Source: Euperipatoides rowelli (taxonomy: Eukaryota; Onychophora; Udeonychophora; Euonychophora; Peripatopsidae). Taken from it: a DNA stretch of 12,753 nucleotides. Shown one piece after another: positions 1 to 9,168 of this stretch. Every line of letters begins with the position of its first letter. Within the stretch, counting starts at the first letter, position 1. The position numbers and the translations under genes were made by a program. The stretch lies in NCBI GenBank assembly GCA_003024985.2, contig PXIH01S0044575.1; one strand, 5' to 3'. The notes beneath the pieces were generated by a model. The model was not told the origin of the DNA. It made no database searches and saw only the letters and a program-made list of their open reading frames with translations.

Positions 1-1963
1 TTGAAAATCAATAATAAATTTTTTTAAAAATCCGTTACATTTGACCTTTAAAAAAATGGCATATTTTATATAAATTGCAATAAATTAANTGGAATTTAAT
101 ATACTGCTAATTATCTTCCCAATTATACAGAATATTATTGCTAAGTTGTTAAATAAAGCATTATTTTATTTTAATTTTCCCTTTTTACTGGCTCTAATTA
201 AGGAAAAGATCCAATGACTCCAAATTTCATATTAGAACAATACATTCTTTACTTGTGCTGTATTACAAATTTGGAGTGGCTAATGATTAGTCAGAGATTG
301 GTTTTAAGATTTTTTTAAATAATTTTGATTACTTTGCTTCATGGTTTTTCAGTTTTATTTGGGATTAAAAAAAATGATGCAGGTTTCCATAAATTATTTA
401 TTTTTTCTAGTTACTATAGCCACCATATTGGATGCAGTTTCCCAATCATACATTATGACTTTTTAAAGTTACATGAATCTGTCAAGATTGTAAAGTATGA
501 ATATGATATTGTGAGGTCAAAATAATTTATTTATTTATTTAATAGGAAGTTGAAGCTTGCGCTTATACAGAATGTGAAAATATCACACATTTAACATGAA
601 AAAAAAAAAAAAAATTTGTACATATCGAATATAAAACATCAAAATTTAAAAAGACAAATAGCAATTAAAAATAACAAAACACTTAAAATTTAAAATTGTC
701 CCTTAAAACTATAGATACAATTGACATGTACTGTATCTAGAATCGTGGGTTAAAAAAAAAAGAATTTTGATAACTATGTCTTATTATTTCAAGATCCACT
801 CTATTCACCTCCAGACTTTGCCTAATTTTATTGGTTTAGAGTCTTTTATCTATTTCTTTTTTAAACCTTAAGAAATTTAATTCAAAATATTTTTTAGAAT
901 TACCATTACAAATAATTATGGTGTCTTAAAAACAGATACCTGTAAAAGGTATGAAGAATTTTTACTGAATGGGAATTTGATACTTATGTTTTGTAGTATT
1001 AATTCAATTGCTTAAATAATTGAATAATCTTGTGGTTACGATATGTGATAAAGTATGGAATCATGGGAAATTAATTATGGTAGTTTTTTTATCTTCATAT
1101 GTGTCATGGCGGTGAGTGCTGCTTTGTGATCAGTCCGTATATGAATCTTCGTGACTGTTATTATTATTGATATATCCTTATGAATTAATCCTGGTGCTTA
1201 GTGATATGGATTAATGTGTCATATTTAATCATTTTTATATTAGTGTAAATTAAGCTTTGTGTGTTACACAATCTCTTTGTGATTAACGCCTCGTCCAATT
1301 TGGAGTGAGCAAGATGTCTGTATCAACGAAGTGAACAAACTGAATTAAATACAATTTCAATATATTAAAGTTGTGTAAATCAACTTATTATTTAAAGGAT
1401 TGTTGGCAGAACTAACATAATTATAACAGAATCCACATTGATGAATAACATGATGTACAAAACCAAACTCTACAAATTGTCCTGAATAAATTCACTATTT
1501 TCTGATTTGGCAATCTTTAAAGCCTGCTAACATTTTTAAACTACAGTAGAAAGGATTTATGCTTAGTTTTTTATTTATCTAATGCTCATATCTGTATATA
1601 TGGGGAATAGTAGAGCATGGTAATGGTTGCAAAAATCATCTCATTGCAACAAAGTAGTATAACTTATTAAAAATTTGCCACATTGTTCAAAGGTTTTTCT
1701 CAAATCGGATTAAAAGATTGATTTTATAATAAAAAAAAAAAAAATCTCAGAAAATAAATCTTGTTCAAACGTTATATAATCTTTAATAGGATATTATTCG
1801 GATTGAGTGGTAGCATGCTATGTGTAGTGAGTTACTGAGAGTATATTACATTTTTTAGAAGTGAAACTATAACATGCTAATTAAATTTGATAAATATAGC
1901 TTAAAAGTTCAATTTATATTTATCCACATGAGGTATTTTAAAACTTAGAAGTTTTTAATTATT
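1..1963. other. AT-rich non-coding region, no gene recognised
   Basis: No convincing exon, RNA gene or recognisable transposon was found here. The longest open frame (325-525) encodes no recognisable domain and has the composition expected of random AT-rich DNA. Short poly(A) runs occur near 600-615 and 1731-1744, and a TTTA run near 526-540; the poly(A) runs could be tails of old retroposed copies, but no body could be recognised. An ATG followed by a good donor (ATGGCG then GTGAGT) near 1106-1117 could be a tiny first coding exon, but nothing supports it. The region may be intron or intergenic, depending on where the first MAP2K5 exons lie. Confidence 0.6.
217..277. repeat. 11-bp inverted repeat
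   Basis: ACTCCAAATTT at 217-227 is repeated exactly as its reverse complement AAATTTGGAGT at 267-277, with 39 bases between. The core AATTTGGAGTG appears again at about 1297-1307 within CCAATTTGGAGTGAGC. This may be the end of a small dispersed repeat, but no boundaries or target-site duplication were found. Confidence 0.4.
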
Positions 1964-2213
1964 TGTGGTGTACTCAGTTCCATTCATTTAAGTATGTGAG
2001 ACACACTCACACATGACTAGTAAATTAATATTAGAAGACTTACTTGGACTCATGTTGAGTATTTGCCATTTAATTGTTATTCTTTAGTTGTTAGAGTTTA
2101 GACACCTCACTTCCAAGCTTGTAATTAATAAATGTTGTTTGTTGGTTCATTATCCGTATCGCTTTAGATCTTTTATGATTCATAAACCAAGTTGACCGAT
2201 AACACAACACACA
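1964..2213 (+). repeat. Probable degraded 5' LTR of the Gypsy element
   Basis: The block would begin with TGTGGTG at 1964 and end with CA at about 2213, fitting TG...CA ends and a length near 250 bp. Inside it, AATAAA at 2127-2132 is followed directly by a GT-rich stretch (2133-2145), as in a poly(A) signal of an LTR R region. It lies upstream of a leader resembling the post-LTR sequence of related elements and then of gag. No matching 3' LTR was found, so both ends are inferred. Confidence 0.4.
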
Positions 2214-2236
2214 GTTATTGCCATTGAGGATAGGAC
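2214..2236 (+). other. Possible primer-binding site / retroelement leader
   Basis: The sequence TTGCCATTGAGGATAGGA (2218-2235) resembles the TGGCGACGAGGAT-type leader that I recall directly following the LTR in many animal Gypsy elements, with several substitutions. Its position between the LTR-like block and gag is as expected. The resemblance is from memory, not an alignment, and the match to a tRNA 3' end is now imperfect. Confidence 0.35.
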
Positions 2237-2429
2237 CCATGATTGTTCAGAATTAATTAATCTATTTGTTTTTTATTTAATGGACATTCCTTTAGTAAAG
2301 AAATAAGTACAAAAACAAAATTTAGAATGCTTCTTCTTTTCATAAAAAAATTAATTAATTTGGAATATAGATTTTTTATTTACTGTATATGTAGATAGAT
2401 ATTATAAAAATTTTTGTTTGTTTTTCAAG

Positions 2430-2800
2430 ATGTTTTCTAATGGACAAGATTTTTCAAACAATTGAAGTTTTATTTAATAGCAAATAAAATTGAGTCTTAA
2501 GTTAGCAAGAGTCCTTTCCTAAATGGCGACTATGCTTTCAATCTTCTTTTAAATTTTATACACGGATTTGCCAGGTTAAAAAACAGTTAATGAGATGCTT
2601 GATATTTTAAACCAATACTTTTCTATGGAACCCATCACCTGAACTGAAATATCCAAGTTCAGAAATCAAAAACAAAATTAAGATGAAACAATTGCTGACT
2701 AGATAGCAGTTTTAAAGAATTAAACCTCGGGTGCTGTTTCAAGGATAATTTAATCTCACTAATCAATTCATTTTTAGAATTATAAATACTTTGATTTAAA
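2430..2800 (+). pseudogene. Decayed gag (capsid) of the Gypsy element
   Basis: Translating around 2584-2750 gives a broken but recognisable capsid core: an EMLDILNQYF stretch, then ISKFRNQKQN, DETIAD and IAVLKN. This has the spacing of the 'F...R.Q..GE...ey...L..L' core of Gypsy gag proteins. In that frame there are stops at 2640-2642 (TGA) and three further stops before 2725 (TAA, TAG, TAA). The 3' continuation (CFKDNL-like) needs a frame change near 2740. Upstream sequence from about 2510 looks like the preceding capsid helices but is weaker. Stretches flanking the core are too AT-rich and eroded to assign, including any nucleocapsid zinc knuckle and protease between 2800 and 3050. Confidence 0.6.
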
Positions 2801-3054
2801 AATGTTTTTTTTAACCTAAGATAATAGTTTTAGTTTGACAAGCTAATTAATCCAAATTGCTTCCATTTTTATTAAAACATTGATGGAAGCAATTCTGACT
2901 TAGATACAGAAAAATGAATTCACTTACACATTTTTAACCAGCCTATTTTTTTTTGATCCTTCATCGACCAAGAATACCATTCTTCCTTTAGCTTTTTTTG
3001 CCCACCCAATCAGAAATTGTTTTCAACATTTTTACTATTTTCAAATTGACCCAC

Positions 3055-4045
3055 CAAACATCAGTAATTACAGTACAGAAGCCAACAATCAAACTGGAGA
3101 ATATCCTCCGTAAATATAACAAGTTTTTTTTTCTTCAACCTTGGGGGAATTAAAAAATTTTGAAGGACACTTGACCCTACATAAGGACGCAACCCCTAGA
3201 TTTTTTAAATATAGGCCAATTCCGTTTGCCTTACGATCATCAGCTGAACTAAAATTACAGAAATTACAGAGTCAAGGAATTCTTGTACCAATCCAGTATT
3301 CAAACTGGGCAGTCCCCATAGTGCCTCCTATCTTAAAAAAAGACCATTCACTTTGTATTTGTGGAGACTACAAAGTGGGTTTAAACCCAGTGCTAGTCAA
3401 TGATTGTTACCCCTGGCCAAGGATTGATGATATTTTTGCTCAATTGAACGGTGGGGTCATTTTCAGTAAGTTTGATATGACTCAAGCTTATCAACAGTTG
3501 CGCATGGATGAACAGTCCCAGCTGTTACTCACCATCAACACTCATAAGGGACTTTTCAAGATCAAACGAATGCCCTTAGGAACCTCCCCAGCACCCTCCA
3601 TCTTCCAACGCGCTATGGACCATATCTTAGCCGGCATAGATGGCATTGTATGCTACTTAGATGACTTCCTAATCACCGGCAAGTCAAACAACGAGCACCT
3701 ATCCAACCTGGACAAGGTCCTCAGCAGATTGGTGGAGTCTGGCNTCACCTTGAATAAACTTAAGTGCAAGTTTTTAAAGCCACAAGTGGAATACCTCGGA
3801 CAAATCATCGATGCCCAAGGTCTTCACACCACGAATTCCAAAATTTTGTCAATCAAGGAAGCCCCACCTAAGGATGTGCCACAACTCAGGGTCATTCTTA
3901 GGGCTGGTGAGTTATTACCGAAAGTTCTTACCAAATTTAGCCTCCAGCCTGGCCCCAATAAATAAATTACTACAGAAAGAAACTAAATGGAATTGGGACC
4001 CAGCCGCTAACAAGGCTTTTAAGGAGGTTAAAGAGCCATAACCTC
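3055..4045 (+). pseudogene. Gypsy pol relic, part 1: reverse transcriptase
   Basis: This is the best preserved part of pol. It starts in a linker (a KLENILRKYNKFF stretch around 3091-3130), shifts frame in the T-run near 3124-3132, and runs open from 3141 to about 3890. Visible landmarks are RPIPFALR near the N-terminus, CGDYKVGLN, FSKFDMTQAYQQL with the first catalytic aspartate, MPLGTSPAPSIFQ, and CYLDDFLITG with the catalytic Asp pair. The RT triad therefore looks intact. A second frameshift near 3885-3895 moves the frame to SFLGLVSYYRKFLPN (thumb/connection), which ends at a stop at 4039-4041 (TAA). One ambiguous base lies at 3744. The enzyme would have copied element RNA into DNA in the cytoplasm. 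No ATG begins the open frame because it is an internal polyprotein fragment. Confidence 0.93.
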
Positions 4046-4640
4046 ACCATNGATCCTAGTCTACCTCAACCCCAAGCTACCAATCTCAGTATGCGCCATA
4101 TCCCCAACCGGACTAGGGGCTGTAATATCTCATCTTCCCAGACGGTACAGACAGACCCATAGCTTTTGCCTCACACTCTCTCTCTCTCTCCAGCAGAACA
4201 CAATTATTCCCAGCTAGACAAGGAAGCTCTGGCCATCGTTTTTGGTGTTAAAAATTCCATCAGTGTTTCTTTGGCAGGAAATTTCTCCTTCTCACAGACC
4301 ATAAACCCCTAACTAGAATCTTCGCCCCTAACGCCGAAATTCCAACCTTGGCCGCAGCTAGACTTCAAGATGGTTACTGATCCTTGCTGCTTATGATTAT
4401 GAAATCTAATTCCGTGGCTCCTTCAGCCACCAAAATGCTGATGCGCTCTCCCGCTCGCCAACTTGCTCAATTAACTTTATTTCGGAAGAACAACCACCCT
4501 TGGACATATTCTTGTTAAACCAATTAGATAACAGCAAAATACATCACCAAAAACTCAACCAAGGACCCAATACTGTCGGACATGCTTCTACCCAAAATGG
4601 TTGGAAAACTACACACCTACCGAAGAGACTGCTCCATTCT
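4046..4640 (+). pseudogene. Gypsy pol relic, part 2: RNase H and connection
   Basis: Fragments in several frames keep RNase H order: SPTGLGAVISH (about 4107-4140), DGTDRPIAFASHSLS, YSQLDKEALAIVFGVK (about 4207-4252) and LLTDHKPLTRIF (about 4290-4325). A NADALSRS-like motif follows at about 4435-4458, typical of the end of this domain. The position normally holding the first catalytic aspartate (C-D-A-S-P-x-G in relatives) reads C-A-I-S-P-T-G, so that residue seems lost. A CT-dinucleotide run at about 4178-4191 lies close to a frame change. From 4460 to 4640 the connection to integrase is broken by many frame changes. Confidence 0.8.
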
Positions 4641-5600
4641 TTAGGCAAAAATCCGAATTCTTGTTACTAAATGGGTGTCTACTTTGGGACTAAGAGTAGT
4701 CATCCCCTCTAATCTACAAGACACTATCTTGTCAGAACTTCATAAAGAATGTAGGGATCGTGAAAATGATGATGATAGCCATAAGCTACTTCTGGTGGCC
4801 CAACCAAGATCAATCCATCAAGAAAGTAGCCAATACATGTCTAGAATGCACCCAACTGGCTAACATCTCCCTTCTAAGGCACCCACACATCCTTTGCTGG
4901 GCCCACAAAACCGTGGAGCCGAGTCCATCTAGATTTTGCCGGACCCTTTATGGGTCACAATTTTCTCGTAGATTTGACGCCCACTCAAAGTGGCCTGAAG
5001 TAGCAATCATGAACAGCACCCCTCAGAGAAAACAATGACCATTTTTCAAACACTCTGGGCAAGATACGGGCTACCATAACATCTAGTTACGGACAACGGA
5101 ACACAGTTCACCTCCCGGGACTTTGATTTATTCTGTAAACAATCAAGAATTAACATACTTTCTCACCCCTTGACAAACGGGCAAGCCAAAAGATTTATTC
5201 AAACCTTCAAGAAAACTCTTAAAAAGAAAGTAAATGACAAAACTTCCATAACCGAAAAGGTCAACCAGTTACTGTTTTCCTACCGTTCTTTCATAAACAT
5301 TGCCACCCACCAGACACCGGCCTACCTATTTCTAGTAAGAGAACTTCGCACCAGGCTTGACCTCCTACATCCAACGGTTGAGTCCGCAGTCCAAGAGTAC
5401 CAGGAAAGAATGACCAATAACCCAAACTCAACCCACTCAAGACAATTCCTAGTAGGTTAAAACGTCATAGCCAGGGACTACCTTGGCCCTAACAAATGGT
5501 TACAAGCCAAGGTGATTACCAAAAATGGACCCTGTGATATACGATAGAACTACCAAATGGAAAAACTTAGAAACGCCATGTTGACCAACTCTTTGACTTC
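4641..5600 (+). pseudogene. Gypsy pol relic, part 3: integrase
   Basis: The integrase would have inserted the DNA copy into the genome. Its N-terminal zinc-binding region is visible as ELHKECR (4735-4755) and, in another frame, YFWWPNQDQSI...CLECTQL (about 4786-4860). The catalytic core follows: FDAHSKWPEV (about 4970-5001) with the first Asp, then LVTDNGTQF (about 5085-5110) with the second. After that comes SHPLTNGQAKRFIQTFK (about 5161-5214). The last motif normally reads NGQAER, so the third catalytic acid (Glu) appears changed to Lys. The C-terminal region keeps ARDYLGPNKW (about 5470-5500) and a GPNKW-type fold remnant to about 5590. A stop interrupts the core at 5078-5080 (TAA), and another lies at 5458-5460 (TAA). 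Confidence 0.9.
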
Positions 5601-5815
5601 TCACCCCCAAAAGAGGGAGAGAAATATAAAGACAACCACCAAGACCTGGCTCTGGATAACAACTATATAGTTCCCCCCTAACCCAACCTCCTCCCAACCA
5701 GAAAACTCGCCTACAACCAAGGCCACCTTCTCCAATCCAGACCCCCAGACCGCCATCACTGCCCTGACGGCGATACCCATTAAGAGAACACCGCCCACCC
5801 AAGAAGCTGGAATAG
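5601..5815 (+). pseudogene. Gypsy pol C-terminal tail with original stop
   Basis: A proline-rich, low-complexity stretch leads to RRYPLREHRPPKKLE followed by TAG at 5813-5815. This basic/proline-rich ending is what I recall at the end of Mag-like pol proteins, so this is probably the ancestral pol terminator. An in-frame TGA lies just before the motif (5764-5766). Two open frames on the opposite strand (5500-5841) are shadows of this proline-rich coding sequence. Confidence 0.65.
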
Positions 5816-6481
5816 TAACTCCCAACTGTTAAATTTGACAAGACAAACTAAATCCCAGTTATTTTAGAGATCATTTATTAGAGACTAATTAAGAAAAACT
5901 AACAATAAATAAATAAATACAACACTGAAGCATTATATTTTAGAACAAGAGTCTGCTGCTGCATGTGCATAACAATGTGTAGTAGTCAATATACTACAGT
6001 TTTGTTACAGGTAAAGGAGATAACAAAACAAAGCAATAAAAGTATAAAACATAAAATTAATTTCTTCCTAAAAAGAAATCTAGAACAATATTATAAGTTC
6101 ATATTTTTTCAATAATCAAGATATTAAATTTCAAGAATTTATTGCTCTTTAAAAATTTGGTATTCTGTTTTTTAAAAGAGGTTAATATTTTTGTGTGAAG
6201 ATATTTGATGGAATACTATTTCAAATTTGGTCTGTCTATATCCCAATCAAGTTATTTTTTATTTTAGTTTTTAATTTTGTAGGGATGTCCTCTATTATTA
6301 GTAAAATCAATGGTATGATTAATTTATTTGGGAGATTGGTAGTCTATGTCCTTGGAGGGAAAATAAGGTATCAACTATAACTTATTTTACAGAATGTCTA
6401 GGAAGAATTGCAATGGTCAATGCATCAAGGTAAATTTTTTATCTTTTAATTTTTAATTTTTTTTTTTGTGTGTTTTTTTAG
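5816..6481. other. Non-coding region between the retroelement and the first confident MAP2K5 exon
   Basis: The retroelement's 3' flank is AT-rich with no recognisable LTR. The plus-strand open frame at 6195-6380 has no recognisable domain and is probably chance. A 28-base candidate exon at 6402-6429 has an acceptor (CTAG) and a good donor (CAAG/GTAAAT) and joins in phase to the exon at 6482, but its peptide (EELQWSMHQ) does not resemble the expected PB1 sequence. Confidence 0.5.
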
Positions 6482-6549
6482 ATGAAGATGAAGAAGGGGA
6501 TAGAATTACTGTTAGAACTGATGATGATGTAACAGCAATGATTTCTCAT
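6482..6549 (+). CDS. MAP2K5: MAP2K5 (MEK5) homologue, PB1-domain exon (OPCA motif)
   Basis: A T-rich tract ending in AG (6480-6481) precedes the exon and the strong donor GTAAGT follows it at 6550. The 68 bases begin with two bases of a split codon, then encode EDEEGDRITVRTDDDVTAMISH and end on a codon boundary. This matches the OPCA segment of the MEK5 PB1 domain, whose human counterpart I recall as YEDEDGDRITVRSDEEMKAML. The acidic cluster is the surface that in MEK5 binds the basic PB1 face of MEKK2/MEKK3 and takes part in ERK5 docking. Other PB1 proteins (p62, aPKC, TFG) share the acidic motif but not GDRITVR(S/T)D, and the following exons also fit MEK5. If the split codon is T-AT (Tyr), the exon reads YEDEEGD, as in the family. 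Confidence 0.85.
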
Positions 6550-6643
6550 GTAAGTTTCTATTGAAAATTTTCTTTGAATTTGTAGAAATAATGACTTTCA
6601 TAGATAATTCTTAAACTTTTTAATTGTAAACATACAGTAGTAT

Positions 6644-6687
6644 AATGGTAATTCATCATAAATTTATATTTATGATGAATTACCATT
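6644..6687. repeat. 20-bp perfect hairpin with 4-base loop (intronic)
   Basis: AATGGTAATTCATCATAAAT at 6644-6663 is exactly complementary to 6668-6687, separated by TTAT. It lies in the first MAP2K5 intron of the window. The perfect stem suggests either recent origin or selection. It could be a small foldback repeat or a fold-back transcript, but flanking target-site duplications were not evident. Confidence 0.85.
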
Positions 6688-6768
6688 TTAATATGTTTAG
6701 AATTGTTTGTTAATAGTTTTTTTTCTTGAATTTTATAATTTTTTTTTTAAATTGTGTTTTATATTATT

Positions 6769-6796
6769 ACTAGCTGAGGTACCCGGCGTTGCCCGG
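6769..6796. repeat. Fragment of a dispersed repeat (GGTACCCGGCGTTGCCCGG core)
   Basis: A GC-rich block within AT-rich intron carries the core GGTACCCGGCGTTGCCCGG. I recall similar cores as recurrent dispersed repeats in animal genomes, but I cannot assign a family. It adjoins a hAT-like end about 75 bases downstream, so this part of the intron is a composite of repeat fragments. Confidence 0.45.
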
Positions 6797-6870
6797 ACAT
6801 TTTAGAACTTCTCTCCCTGCATTATCCCTTAATGCTACTCTCCTCCTTANTGTCTTTATTTTAGTTTGAC

Positions 6871-6936
6871 AAAGGGCCGCACTAGATGGCATATAGGGCC
6901 GCATGTGGCCCCCGGGCCGCGTGTTTGAGACCCCTG
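6871..6936 (-). mobile_element. Terminal fragment of a hAT-like DNA transposon
   Basis: Read on the minus strand from 6936, the sequence starts CAGGGGTCTCAAACACGCGG and continues through repeated GGCCC blocks. This is the style of terminus (CAGGGGTSTCAAAC...GCGGCCC) that I know from widespread non-autonomous hAT elements. Only one terminus is visible. The plus-strand sequence after 6936 (GTTTAGAC) would be the candidate 8-bp target duplication, but no partner copy was found, so the element is truncated. Confidence 0.6.
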
Positions 6937-7140
6937 GTTTAGACACTTATTTTTAGACATTTTTGGCTAATGTCTTTAAAATTCTTTTGTAGACTTTTGA
7001 AAAGGATTAAGATGACTGAAACATTAAAATATGCAAATGAAGCTATATGACACCTGAAGATTTATCTTCATTTAATCCTTTTTGTGCCTTGTATGCTTAT
7101 ACAATCACTTAATACTATATGTGCTAAACTCCCCCTCCAT

Positions 7141-7168
7141 CCCCCCCCCCCCCAAAAAAAAAAAAAAA
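7141..7168. repeat. C13-A15 homopolymer junction
   Basis: A run of 13 C is followed directly by a run of about 15 A, in the intron between the first two confident exons. Such runs are unstable and prone to sequencing error. A nearly reverse-complementary T8-G12 run occurs at 9016-9035 in the next intron. Flanking sequence is not shared. Confidence 0.9.
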
Positions 7169-7799
7169 TCTGTTCATCACCTTCCTCATAAATTAAAATA
7201 TATAGATTTTAAGTGGATCTGGGTTCTACTGCACATTATTTGCATTGCAAATATAACCAATATAAATATCCCATAATATACAGTCTTTGAATCTGAAATT
7301 TGATCAGAATATTTTTTTTTAAATTCTAGCTTCCGAGAGGATTCAGCTAAAGTAACAAAAAAGTGACATCTGTTTGAAAGATGACTATAATGAGGATGGT
7401 TAAATTAGGATATTTAGCTTAATATTTATCGAAATCTCTTCTCTAATATTGTTGTCATTTAGTTAAATTAACCCTGTGTATTAACTAATTATAAGCTGAA
7501 AAAATTTGAAGGATTCCCTCATTAAAAAATTTGAGTTAATGAAAAAAAAAAAAAAAAAACCACTTTCCCATGTCTAATATTTGAAAATGAATTACCAGAA
7601 ACTATATTCTAACTTTTAGTGCCCTAAAATTAAATAATTTATTTCGGAGAAAAAAGCAACAGCTTTCTTTGACTTAGATAAAGATTGAAGGAACTACAGT
7701 ATCTCACAGAATTTACTTAAATATTTAATTTACAATACTATTGATATTATTGCTGAAATAATTAATATATGCTTACTCATAAAATTGTCTTTATTTCAG

Positions 7800-7863
7800 T
7801 TTTCTTTGCATAACTTGAATTTTCAAAATGACCACACTTCGCCATTTGTAATATATCCCAAAG
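7800..7863 (+). CDS. MAP2K5: MAP2K5 (MEK5) homologue, end of PB1 domain
   Basis: The acceptor is TTTATTTCAG (ending 7799) and the donor is GTACGT at 7864. The 64 bases continue in phase from the previous exon (phase 0) and encode FSLHNLNFQNDHTSPFVIYPK plus one base of a split codon. In human MEK5 the corresponding stretch contains LQIFPRACK; here FVIYPK occupies the place of LQIFPR, the last beta strand of PB1. The segment between the OPCA motif and this strand is shorter and divergent. The in-phase junctions on both sides, together with the next exon's similarity, make this assignment secure despite weak identity on its own. Confidence 0.75.
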
Positions 7864-9168
7864 GTACGTTATTCACTATAATAATAAATATGATAAAAAT
7901 ATTAATTGTAATGACATCATGATGATGATGAAAATGATATTATAATTCAGATTCAACACTAGTATTGACAATAGGACAATTGCCAAGCAAAATGCATTAA
8001 AGGACATCAATAATTATTGTTATCATCTGATAACATAATTTGTCATTATTAAAAAAAAATCTGTTGCTGCTCGAATGTGTAGAATTGTCTGTTAATTAAT
8101 TGGCAACTAGCAAAATAGATATAGGCAATAGACCAATAGTTATTTGTTGATTCTGAACAAATAATTTATATATTTACTATTAAGCTTATAGTAATTAATC
8201 AATAAATATACTATATACCAAACCCAAAAACAAAATTGTTGGTAAAAATGTTTCAAGTAACCCCAGTTTTTCAATTTACAGTACGTAATCAATTTTATTT
8301 GTATAGGGCCTATACTTGAGCTAAATTGTTTTTAGAATTCTATAAAAATGCTAAAACATGTTGCTATTTTTAAATTTAATTTTGAAAGAATATAAATATG
8401 CTATTTTAATTTATGCTATAATAAAATATTTTAACAAAGTTTATAAAAAATTATTGCCGTGATTTATATGCCATGAGCCAAACTACTTCCTCAAGGCATT
8501 TTGCTGAGAGCTTAATTTTAGTTTTTGTGACCCTTGCATAATCAAACTGCAAACTGGTGTTTTTTTTTTTTTTTGGAAGCGGTTGGGTATATTTTCATGC
8601 ATAACTAAATAAATAAGTGAGCTATTAAATTTTAACGGAACATTCTCCTTTTTGATAAATAAATAAATTTTAACATAAAAACTAATTGAGGTAAGTAAAT
8701 AAATGGTGTTTTCAAAGTGAATAGCTATTAAAATGGCAGGATAAATAAGTTTAAGTTATGCTTAATAACATAATTTTCTTTACTAATATGCTCATTATAC
8801 TTCTGATCATATGAAAACCCAAGCTTGATAAGATGGAGAAATTAATAAAAATATTAAATTGTAAGATTTATTTAATGTAATAATGAAAGAAATATAAAAA
8901 AATAGATTAGGCACTAAAAAAATAGTTTCAAGATGATGCAAGGGTTCAGGATATCAGTTTAACATTTTTTTAGGTATCATAATGGGTTTTTTTTTTTAAA
9001 TGTAACGTAAAATTATTTTTTTTGGGGGGGGGGGGTAGAAAGATGCAATCCCTCATAGTTGGCATTTGCCATATTTTTTAAATCTAGAGGATTTAATAAA
9101 TTATTGTATTTTCAAAGCTTTTCATTTTACTTGTGTTTTACTAATCTTTATTTATTTATTTATTTCAG
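7864..9168 (+). other. MAP2K5 intron with no other gene
   Basis: This intron of about 1.3 kb is AT-rich. It holds a short GATGAT run near 7917-7932, several A- and T-runs, and the T8-G12 run at 9016-9035. No RNA gene or transposon could be recognised. A TTTATTTATTTATTTCAG tract supplies the polypyrimidine stretch and acceptor of the next exon. Confidence 0.6.
9016..9035. repeat. T8-G12 homopolymer junction
   Basis: Eight T followed by twelve G. Similar in kind to the reverse complement of the C13-A15 run at 7141-7168. The G-run may be length-polymorphic. Confidence 0.9.

Larger units (their letters stand above)
1964..5870 (+). mobile_element. Fossil Ty3/Gypsy LTR retrotransposon, Mag-like
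   Basis: A single plus-strand retroelement can be followed in the order expected for Ty3/Gypsy: a probable 5' LTR, leader with primer-site-like sequence, gag capsid relic, then pol with reverse transcriptase, RNase H and integrase. The integrase C-terminal region contains a GPNKW motif and the pol tail has a YPLREHRPPKKLE-type ending; this resembles the animal Mag-like clade as I know it, but the clade is inferred from recalled motifs rather than a tree. Several frames, in-frame stops and substituted catalytic residues show long decay. No 3' LTR was recognised downstream of the pol stop, so the right boundary is approximate. The element is in the same orientation as the MAP2K5 exons and lies upstream of the first confident one. 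Confidence 0.85.

Noticed and set aside
325-525. 66-residue open frame
   Set aside because: No domain, no splice context and composition like the surrounding AT-rich DNA.
544-571. Short exon ending GAA-T that would join to the OPCA exon as Tyr
   Set aside because: The acceptor and phase fit, but the peptide (EVEACAYTE) only loosely resembles the expected PB1 segment and the donor is mediocre; kept only as one possibility for the missing 5' partner.
5500-5841. Minus-strand Gly-rich open frames
   Set aside because: They are antisense shadows of the proline-rich C-terminal pol sequence, which has recognisable motifs on the plus strand.
6195-6380. 61-residue open frame as upstream PB1 exon
   Set aside because: Its hydrophobic peptide has no convincing similarity to the MEK5 N-terminus and its nearest donor gives the wrong phase for the next exon.
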